A stretch of 6,026 nucleotides of DNA from CAZQKL01 sp964593895 [NCBI: uncultured bacterium]. GTDB lineage: Bacteria > DYJV01. Positions 1-5,696 of the stretch are shown piece by piece. Position 1 is the first letter of the stretch, and each line of letters begins with the position of its first letter. The DNA is taken from NCBI GenBank assembly GCA_964593895.1, contig CAZQKL010000110.1:1-6026 (forward strand). Reading direction: 5' to 3'. The notes under the pieces are model-generated. The model ran no database searches. It was not told where the DNA came from and saw only the letters and a list, made by a program, of their open reading frames with translations. Position numbers and translations under genes: made by a program.

Positions 1-1572
1 ACAATTAAAATTTTTGTCATTTTTTAACCAAACATTAATTTCAACGAAATTTTTATCAATTAAATTAACTTCAATTTTTCCACCATGGGCTTCAATTATT
101 GCTTTGGCAATTGCAAGGCCAAGACCACTTCCCTTTTCTTTGCCTGAAGAAAGATACTTATATTTCTCAAAAAATTTATTTACATCTTTTTTAGTTAACT
201 CTCTTTTGGTTTTATTTTTAAAAGATATTTTTATAGAATTTCCCGATTTTTCCATTAAAATATATACATTTTCATTTTCAGGTGAGTATTTTATTGCATT
301 GTGTAAAATATTTATAAAAACCTGATTCATTCTTCTTCTGTCAATTTTTACATTAAAGTCAAAAAAATTTTCTTTTACAATTTCAATTCCTTTTTCATGG
401 GAAAAACCTTTGAAAAATAGGATTACCTCTTCAATTAATTCTTTTATATTTACTTCAGTAAGTTCAAGTTCAAGTTTACCAAGCTCAATTCTTGCAATAT
501 CTATTAAATTATTTACCATTAAAATTAAATTTTTTAGATTTTTATCAATTATTTTTAAAAATTCAATATTTTCATTTTTCTTTAAAACCTTAAAAAGATA
601 CTCAATCCCACCTTGAATTGTTGTTAAAGGTGTTCTTAATTCATGAGAAATTGTTGCAATAAAATCTGTTTTTAATTTATCCTTTCTTTTTAGCTCACCT
701 GTGGCTTTTTCAATCTCTCTCTGCATAATTTCGTAATTATTTTTAATCTTTACTGCCATATCATAAAAGCTTTTCTCAAGAATGCCTATTTCATCACCTC
801 TTTTTGCAGGAGATAAATTTATACTTAAATTTTCCTTAAAATCTGAAATTGCAGAAGTTAATCTAACAATCGGCTTTATTGTAATATAATAATTTACAAT
901 AAAAATAATTAAAATTGTAAAAACAACAACAATAAATCCACCAATAATAAAATAATTCTTTATTCTTGCAAGGCCTTTAAAAACATTATCAACAGGGATA
1001 AAAATACTCAAAGCTCCTCGCAGTTGCCCAAGCTTATATCCTTGATAAACGTGACAGGTTAAACAACTATCTTTTATGTATAAAGGTTTTATAAGCCTGA
1101 AGTACTTTTTCCCATTGTTTACTTCAATTATTTTAAATTCTTTTGCCTTTGTATTTTCAAAAAATTTTAAAGCTTTTGCTTCAATTCTGTCAGGATTGTT
1201 TGCTGGATTAATCACTTTATCACTTGTTAGCCTAAAAAAATATGATTTTAAATCTTTTGTCATCTCTGCAATCTCTTTTGTAACAAGAGCTGGATTTCTT
1301 AAAACAAGGGTTATATCTCCACATTCCAGAGTTGGATATGGCAAAAATCTATTTGGCTCAATCCCAGGCCTCTGAATTACATAAACTCCTCTCATATCAG
1401 CAACCCATTTTCGCATAATAATAATCTGTTCTGCTATAACATTGGCTTTGTTGTAGACCTGATTTAAGATCATTCTCTTTATGTGAAAATAAAAAAATGA
1501 AAGAATTGAACCAATTATTATTGTTGTAATAATTGCAACAGATGTGAGATATTTGAAATTTAAAGATTTCAT
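1..1572 (-). CDS. Sensor histidine kinase with periplasmic c-heme (Tll0287-like/DUF3365) domain, 3' end outside window
   Basis: I translated 524 codons with no stop before the left edge. The N-terminus has a membrane segment at about residues 8-31. A periplasmic region of about 35-200 follows, with the Tll0287-like (DUF3365) signature: FRLTSDKVINPANNPDRIEA (113-132) and a c-heme site CLTCH (C170, C173, H174). A second membrane segment (about 206-230), a HAMP-like linker (about 231-285) and a HisKA domain with SHELRTP (309-315, phospho-acceptor H310) come next. The ATPase domain has an N box NILHNAIKYSP (421-431) and a G2 box GSGLGLAIAK (481-490). The usual D-x-G-x-G (G1) box is not recognisable at 449-463. 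ATG at 1572 is chosen because it precedes the first membrane segment and an in-frame stop lies just upstream (1594-1596). No Shine-Dalgarno is visible. Probably only a few residues are missing at the C-terminus, unless a receiver domain follows. Inference: it senses redox state or a small ligand through its heme and controls this respiratory operon. No response regulator is visible. Confidence 0.93.
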   Translation of the reverse strand, partial: MKSLNFKYLTSVAIITTIIIGSILSFFYFHIKRMILNQVYNKANVIAEQIIIMRKWVADMRGVYVIQRPGIEPNRFLPYPTLECGDITLVLRNPALVTKEIAEMTKDLKSYFFRLTSDKVINPANNPDRIEAKALKFFENTKAKEFKIIEVNNGKKYFRLIKPLYIKDSCLTCHVYQGYKLGQLRGALSIFIPVDNVFKGLARIKNYFIIGGFIVVVFTILIIFIVNYYITIKPIVRLTSAISDFKENLSINLSPAKRGDEIGILEKSFYDMAVKIKNNYEIMQREIEKATGELKRKDKLKTDFIATISHELRTPLTTIQGGIEYLFKVLKKNENIEFLKIIDKNLKNLILMVNNLIDIARIELGKLELELTEVNIKELIEEVILFFKGFSHEKGIEIVKENFFDFNVKIDRRRMNQVFINILHNAIKYSPENENVYILMEKSGNSIKISFKNKTKRELTKKDVNKFFEKYKYLSSGKEKGSGLGLAIAKAIIEAHGGKIEVNLIDKNFVEINVWLKNDKNFNC

Positions 1573-1580
1573 GTAATTAA

Positions 1581-1609
1581 ATTTAACTGAAATTTATATA
1601 AATTGTCAA
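1581..1609 (-). promoter_or_regulatory. Possible promoter for the histidine kinase
   Basis: A perfect -35 hexamer TTGACA lies at 1609-1604 on the minus strand, immediately after the stop of the upstream gene. A 17-bp spacer leads to a weak -10 candidate TTAAAT (1586-1581, four of six consensus bases). The predicted start of transcription would be within a few bases of the kinase ATG, which implies a nearly leaderless message and would fit the lack of a Shine-Dalgarno sequence. Such matches arise easily by chance in AT-rich DNA, so this is tentative; the kinase may equally be read through from the operon. Confidence 0.3.
1591..1604. repeat. 14-bp perfect AT-only palindrome upstream of the kinase
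   Basis: AATTTATATAAATT is its own reverse complement and sits in the 39-bp gap between the unknown secreted protein and the histidine kinase, inside the spacer of the possible promoter. It could be an operator for a dimeric regulator, or simply an effect of extreme AT richness. No second copy was noticed elsewhere in the window. Confidence 0.35.
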
Positions 1610-1611
1610 TG

Positions 1612-2181
1612 TCATCTTTTAATAAATTCCCTTATCAACCCCTCTGAGTAAATTATAAAATAAAAAGAATACTTTGAGTCACTATTCTTATCAGATATGA
1701 ATTTGTTTGAATGGAATTTTATCATTAAAAGAGGTTTTTTGATTGTTCCCTTTTCTTTCTGTTTTAAGAATTCTTCATTTGAGATTTTACCATTTTTTGA
1801 ATAGAACCAGTAGATTGTTTTTCCATGAGCTTCAATTGTTGGCTCTCCAAATTTTATCATTAAAAATGAAATTGTTTTTTTCAAATCTTCAAAACTTGCA
1901 TTATCAAATTTTTTGTATAAACCTACAATGATTTTTTCTTTCTTTGTAACAGTTATGTAAAGATTTTTATATCTGAACTTCAATGTGCCAGGATAGAATT
2001 TTTTTACTCTTTCAAAATTTTTAACATTTTTCAACTTCTCTCCAATAAAGAAACCATCAACTCCTATTTTTAAATTTTTTACATCATTTAAAATATCAGC
2101 ATATACAAATGAGACAAAAAATAAAAATATAAAAGCGGGGAGAAAAATCCCCCCTATTTTCAATATTTTTTTACTGTCCAT
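1612..2181 (-). CDS. Secreted protein of unknown function, 189 aa
   Basis: I do not recognise this protein. It opens with a clear Sec signal peptide: lysines at 4, 5 and 8, a hydrophobic core at about 9-25, and a likely cleavage after VYA at residue 28. The mature part of about 161 residues is rich in Lys, Phe and Ile. It has no cysteine, so it carries no c-heme, lipid anchor or disulfide. The pattern suggests a small alpha/beta periplasmic domain, with a short motif FGEPTIEAHGKTIYWFY at 111-127. The pentapeptide LMIKF occurs twice (107-111 and 152-156). The gene starts inside the last codons of the octaheme cytochrome gene (11-bp overlap), so the two are almost certainly co-transcribed and co-translated. 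Inference: it may be an accessory, maturation or signalling protein for the octaheme enzyme or for the kinase encoded next. The start is supported by the signal peptide; its ribosome site is oddly spaced. Confidence 0.85.
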   Translation of the reverse strand: MDSKKILKIGGIFLPAFIFLFFVSFVYADILNDVKNLKIGVDGFFIGEKLKNVKNFERVKKFYPGTLKFRYKNLYITVTKKEKIIVGLYKKFDNASFEDLKKTISFLMIKFGEPTIEAHGKTIYWFYSKNGKISNEEFLKQKEKGTIKKPLLMIKFHSNKFISDKNSDSKYSFYFIIYSEGLIREFIKR

Positions 2182-3760
2182 ATCTTAATTTCTGCTCCTC
2201 TTTAATCATTTTTTCAACTTCTTCACCAAATCCCTTTAATCTCCATTTATGTTCAGGTTTATTCAATAATTTGTCAATAATCTTTTTGTATTTATCGTAT
2301 TTTCCATGCTCTTTTGCAAGTTTTATAACTTCTGGTAAATATTCAAAATAGAATTTATACGCAACATCATAAAGTCCATGCCAGTGAGCATAATCTGGTC
2401 CCATCATAGATGCTCCATGACGAGCTCTTCTTCCTTCATGATGCCAGATTTCCCACCATGCCCATCCAGCTTTTGAATGGAATAGACTTCCTTTTACAAG
2501 ACCATCTTTTTTCATCATTACCCATAACTTTTTAGCTGGAATTGCAAATTTATTGTTGTAGGTATAGACAAAGTCATCAAAGTATTTATAAAAATTTTCA
2601 ACCTGTTGAACACTGTGACATGACTTACAAACACCTTTCATATTAATTCTTCTTGTTTTCCATGATATAACTTTCTTTATTCTCTTTGTTTTTAGAACCT
2701 TTTTCATTTTACCATTTACAACAACATAATCTTTATATTTTGCCATCTGACCTGGTTGAGGTGGATATTCTCCTGGAATATCAGTAACTGTTCCATCTTC
2801 AAAGATTACTCTATTAAGTTTTACTGAAATTGGTGCTCTTAAATTCCATGAAATTCTATCACCAACATTGTGTGTATTTTGAGCAATTGAACCGTTAGTT
2901 TTTACATAAGCTCCCATATGACAGGTTGAACATGTTGGAGCATAATAATAATCTTTCCCAAGAACCCATGTTCCTGTTTTTAAAATATCCATACCATTCA
3001 TGCCTGAAGTTCTTATAGTTGTATAATATGCAATACCATGTTTTGATTCTTCATAAATCTCTTTTTGAGGATGGTCAGGTCCTAAATGGCATTTACCACA
3101 ATTTTCAGGCTGTCTTGCCATTGAAGCTCTAAATGAGTGTCTTGAATGGCACGCATTACATGTTCCTTTTGTCCCATCAGGATTTAATCTTCCAATACCA
3201 GAATTTGGCCAGGTTTTGTAATCAAACTGAACTGCACCTATCTGATTTTTTAATGGTTTTCCATTCTTATCTTTTGCAAGTTTTACAACAGAACCGTGAC
3301 ATTGCCAGCAACCATTTACAGCATCAGCTTTTGTATCTGGCATACTGCACACAACTTCTCCTAACACATTGTCAAGAGAAGCTAAAATCTGACCTGCTGT
3401 AGCGTGATGGGAATTCATCATTTCCTTTGTCTCCCTCTTATGACAGTAAGCACAATCTTTTGGAGTAATTAAAGTTTTAATAAAAGCTCCTTCATGCATA
3501 TAACCATAAGGATCTTTTTTCTCAGCAGCATGACAGGTATAACATCCTACTGGACCTTCTTTTGCAGCTGCATGAGGAGAATTTTCCCATTGAAATACAA
3601 GAGATTTGTTCTCTTTCAAATGGCACATTTCACATTTTTTATTCTTCTCCTGCACAGAAGGATTTCTCACTTCAATAGAATACTTTGTAGCTGAGAATAA
3701 TCCAGATACAATAAAAATAGTAGCTAAAAAACTCATTAAAAAAATTCGCCTAATCTTCAT
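2171..3760 (-). CDS. Octaheme c-type cytochrome, hydroxylamine oxidoreductase (HAO)-like family
   Basis: A 529-residue periplasmic protein with a Sec signal peptide (KIRR, hydrophobic core, likely cut after LFSA at 24) and exactly eight CxxCH motifs, at 43, 73, 103, 151, 201, 221, 277 and 378. Block similarity to Nitrosomonas europaea HAO, as I recall that sequence, identifies the family: CNACHSRHSF (201-210), CGKCHLGPDH (221-230), SKHG (239-242), APTCSTCHM (274-282) and THN (296-298). D229-H230 line up with HAO catalytic Asp267-His268. Heme 4 (CWQCHG, 151-156) is the expected active-site heme. The C-terminal HHEGRRARHGASMMGPDYA (440-458) region is where the HAO cross-linking tyrosine falls. 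There is no C-terminal membrane helix. It overlaps the NrfD-like gene by ATGA and has an AGGAGGT site at 3773-3767. The NrfCD-like partners suggest a quinol-linked reductase of nitrite, hydroxylamine or a similar small molecule; oxidation is the alternative. Family assignment is strong, substrate unknown. Confidence 0.93.
   Translation of the reverse strand: MKIRRIFLMSFLATIFIVSGLFSATKYSIEVRNPSVQEKNKKCEMCHLKENKSLVFQWENSPHAAAKEGPVGCYTCHAAEKKDPYGYMHEGAFIKTLITPKDCAYCHKRETKEMMNSHHATAGQILASLDNVLGEVVCSMPDTKADAVNGCWQCHGSVVKLAKDKNGKPLKNQIGAVQFDYKTWPNSGIGRLNPDGTKGTCNACHSRHSFRASMARQPENCGKCHLGPDHPQKEIYEESKHGIAYYTTIRTSGMNGMDILKTGTWVLGKDYYYAPTCSTCHMGAYVKTNGSIAQNTHNVGDRISWNLRAPISVKLNRVIFEDGTVTDIPGEYPPQPGQMAKYKDYVVVNGKMKKVLKTKRIKKVISWKTRRINMKGVCKSCHSVQQVENFYKYFDDFVYTYNNKFAIPAKKLWVMMKKDGLVKGSLFHSKAGWAWWEIWHHEGRRARHGASMMGPDYAHWHGLYDVAYKFYFEYLPEVIKLAKEHGKYDKYKKIIDKLLNKPEHKWRLKGFGEEVEKMIKEEQKLRYGQ
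2195..2200 (-). promoter_or_regulatory. Ribosome binding site candidate with long spacing for the unknown secreted protein
   Basis: GAGGAG on the minus strand lies 13 bases before the ATG at 2181, inside the final codons of the octaheme cytochrome gene. The spacing is longer than optimal, so translation is probably helped by coupling to the ribosome finishing the upstream gene. Confidence 0.4.
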
Positions 3761-4935
3761 ACTTTTACCTCCTTTTTATCTTGATTTTCCCATAATGGAA
3801 AAATTTTGCTTAAAATATATAAAGTTACAACTGGCAGTGCCAGTAGAATTAACACAGGTAAAATCCCCTCTTTTTCAAAAAATTGTGGATGATAAAATAC
3901 AAATCCTCTACCACTTTTTGAAACCATCTGACCTCCTACAACAACATTCCATCTCATTGCATAAACCTGAATTAAAAGGATAAATGATGATAAAGAAGAC
4001 CAGAAAATAAGAGTGCTTTTTGAAATCTTTTTTGATAATGAAAGCCATCCAAGGATAAAAAATGGAATAATTGCCCCTATTAACACCTGTAAAATCCAGA
4101 AACTGAAAAATAGATGTTTATCCAGTAATTCCTCAATTATATACCAGCTTTCAACTCGCAAGTATGCATGAACTCCTAAATCAAGCATTTCTGTAACAAG
4201 GTCTGCAATTAAAAATCCCCATAAAAATTTTACTAAAGTTTTTAAACAATTTTCATCAATCTCCATTTTTCTATATTTTGCAATAATTACATAAAAAAGG
4301 ATAATTCCAGCTATTCCAGACACAGAAGCTGAAAGCAAAAATATAACTGGCATTAACGGAGTAAACCACCAGTGAACAGCTTTAACTCCACCAAAAATAA
4401 AACCAGCATACCCGTGAAGGGTACAGGCAAGAGGAATTCCAATTGCAGCCAGAAATGACATTATCTTATGTTCAGATTTTAACACTTCTGGAGAAGTATC
4501 GTAAACTCCAAGGGTTAAAAGTTTATAAATAGACTTTTTTATTCCAGTTGAAGTCTGCATTAACTCAACAAAAACAGGTCTATAGAGAAAAAGGATTTCA
4601 AGAATTAATACAATTCCATAAAGAGAATACACAAAACCAAAACCAGCCATTGCAGAGCTTGGGTGAGGAGTAAGCATTATATTAAAAGCTCTATCAGGTC
4701 TTCCAAGGTGATTCAAAAGTGGAGCTGTACAGAAAAACCAGAAAGAGAGGGCAAAAATCAATGAAAATCTTGCAACAGGCTTTAAATTTTTTATTCCAAA
4801 AACATGATAAAGTGATGATACAATAAAAGCACCTGCAATAAGACCAGTTATATATGGATAAGTAACAATCATTAATGACCACCATACTCTATCATTTGGA
4901 AAAACATAACCTACTGTTTGAATTATTTCATGCAT
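3757..4935 (-). CDS. nrfD: NrfD/PsrC-family integral membrane quinol/quinone subunit
   Basis: A 392-residue polytopic protein with about nine hydrophobic segments (near 21-45, 55-75, 95-118, 157-180, 192-218, 233-256, 274-299, 308-328 and 357-379). Family-typical signatures are HLGRPDRAFNIM (76-87), the segment PLACTLHGYAGFIFGGVKA (168-186) followed by HWWFTPLMPVIFLLSA (188-203), and MRWNVVVGGQMVSKSG (327-342). The NrfD/PsrC family exchanges electrons between the membrane quinone pool and a periplasmic four-cluster iron-sulfur subunit and carries no heme. The gene starts one base inside the stop of the iron-sulfur gene (TAATG), with a near-perfect AGGAGGTG site five bases ahead. It ends overlapping the octaheme gene by ATGA. 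Its place between the iron-sulfur and octaheme genes makes it the membrane module of this complex. The symbol denotes family membership; orthology to the E. coli nitrite ammonification protein is not proven. Confidence 0.93.
   Translation of the reverse strand: MHEIIQTVGYVFPNDRVWWSLMIVTYPYITGLIAGAFIVSSLYHVFGIKNLKPVARFSLIFALSFWFFCTAPLLNHLGRPDRAFNIMLTPHPSSAMAGFGFVYSLYGIVLILEILFLYRPVFVELMQTSTGIKKSIYKLLTLGVYDTSPEVLKSEHKIMSFLAAIGIPLACTLHGYAGFIFGGVKAVHWWFTPLMPVIFLLSASVSGIAGIILFYVIIAKYRKMEIDENCLKTLVKFLWGFLIADLVTEMLDLGVHAYLRVESWYIIEELLDKHLFFSFWILQVLIGAIIPFFILGWLSLSKKISKSTLIFWSSLSSFILLIQVYAMRWNVVVGGQMVSKSGRGFVFYHPQFFEKEGILPVLILLALPVVTLYILSKIFPLWENQDKKEVKV
3767..3773 (-). promoter_or_regulatory. Shine-Dalgarno of the octaheme cytochrome gene
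   Basis: AGGAGGT ends six bases before the ATG at 3760 and lies within the last codons of the NrfD-like gene. It fixes the start at the ATG that overlaps the upstream TGA stop and suggests strong translation of the enzyme subunit. Confidence 0.8.
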
Positions 4936-5696
4936 TACACCACCTCCTGGCGCATATTTTCATACTTTAATGTTGGAAATGTTCCCATAAAAGGTTTTAA
5001 AACAAATAAAGGCTTGCCACTATTAACTATTTTATAAACTTCTGAATCTTTATCCTTTAAATCTCCAAATTTTCTTGCTTTTGTTGGGCAGGCATTCACA
5101 CATGCAGGAAGAAGTCCTCTTCTAACTCTGTGATAACACCATGTGCATTTATCTGCTGTTCTTGTTCTTGGATTTAAAAATCTTGCACCATAAGGACACG
5201 CCTGAATGCAATACATACAGCCAACACATCTTTTATAATCTATGAGCACAAAACCATCATCTGTTTTAAATGTAGCTCCAGCAGGACACACCTGAACACA
5301 TGCTGGTTCTTTACACATGTTGCATAGTTTCGGAACAAAAAATGAATCAACTATCTTTTTATTAACCTTTCTCGGCTCTGAAAAACCATTTAATCCACCA
5401 TCTGGGGAGTCAATTAAAACCTCTTCATCTTCAGTAATAATGTATCTCTCTATCCATGTTCTGTAATAGCCATCTGGCACATTGTATTCTCTTTTATCTG
5501 CAACACAACATGAACCACAGCCTATACATTTATTAACATCTATGATAAAAACATATTCATGATTTGCAGGATTGTAATTTTTTTCTGTTTTTAATTGTTT
5601 CTTTATAAATGAGGGCATTGGAATAACAAGATATGCAGCACCAGCAGAAGAAGCTTTTGCCAAAAATTTTAAAAATTCTCTTCTATCCATACTCAT
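4935..5696 (-). CDS. nrfC: Tat-exported four-cluster iron-sulfur subunit (NrfC/DmsB/PsrB-like)
   Basis: A 253-residue protein beginning with a twin-arginine signal: DRREFLKF (4-11) followed by a hydrophobic stretch to about 26, with no clear Ala-x-Ala cut site, so it may be cleaved or remain as an anchor. Four cysteine motifs follow. Motif I is CIGCGSCCVADK (57-68). Motif II is CNMCKEPACVQVCP (125-138). Motif III is CVGCMYCIQACP (157-168). Motif IV is C184-x2-C187-x11-C199-x3-C203. This is the DmsB-type arrangement for four [4Fe-4S] clusters, relaying electrons between the NrfD-like membrane partner and periplasmic cytochromes. In motif I the expected fourth cysteine is aspartate (D67), while an extra cysteine sits at 64. 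The start at 5696 directly follows the upstream TAA and has an AGGAGGG site seven bases ahead; the internal ATG at residue 3 is less well spaced. The symbol denotes family membership only. Confidence 0.93.
   Translation of the reverse strand: MSMDRREFLKFLAKASSAGAAYLVIPMPSFIKKQLKTEKNYNPANHEYVFIIDVNKCIGCGSCCVADKREYNVPDGYYRTWIERYIITEDEEVLIDSPDGGLNGFSEPRKVNKKIVDSFFVPKLCNMCKEPACVQVCPAGATFKTDDGFVLIDYKRCVGCMYCIQACPYGARFLNPRTRTADKCTWCYHRVRRGLLPACVNACPTKARKFGDLKDKDSEVYKIVNSGKPLFVLKPFMGTFPTLKYENMRQEVV
4941..4948 (-). promoter_or_regulatory. Shine-Dalgarno of the NrfD-like gene
   Basis: AGGAGGTG, close to the full anti-SD complement, ends five bases before the ATG at 4935 and is embedded in the last codons of the iron-sulfur gene. 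It supports a start at the TAATG junction. Confidence 0.8.

Noticed and set aside
14-325. Plus-strand open frame of 103 codons with hydrophobic segments
   Set aside because: It is antisense to the kinase ATPase domain (N and G2 boxes). Its Phe/Ser/Ile-rich content is what the complement of Lys/Glu/Asn-rich AT-rich coding sequence gives.
1076-1375. Plus-strand open frame of 99 codons
   Set aside because: It lies fully inside the histidine kinase gene on the other strand, which has clear HK and DUF3365 motifs. The plus-strand product has no recognisable motif.
1573-1611. Rho-independent terminator between the unknown protein and the kinase
   Set aside because: The only dyad is AT-only with no GC stem and no loop, followed by no clear T run on the transcribed strand, so it would not make a stable terminator.
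2171-3760. Octaheme nitrite reductase (ONR) or octaheme tetrathionate reductase instead of HAO-like
   Set aside because: Those enzymes have a lysine-ligated catalytic heme, and ONR uses CxxCK. All eight motifs here are CxxCH, and the block similarity is to HAO.
3606-3983. Plus-strand open frame of 125 codons spanning the octaheme/NrfD junction
   Set aside because: It is antisense to two well-supported overlapping genes, and its product shows no family motif.
4694-4885. Minus-strand 63-codon frame inside the NrfD-like gene
   Set aside because: It is an out-of-frame shadow of the strongly supported NrfD-like coding sequence.
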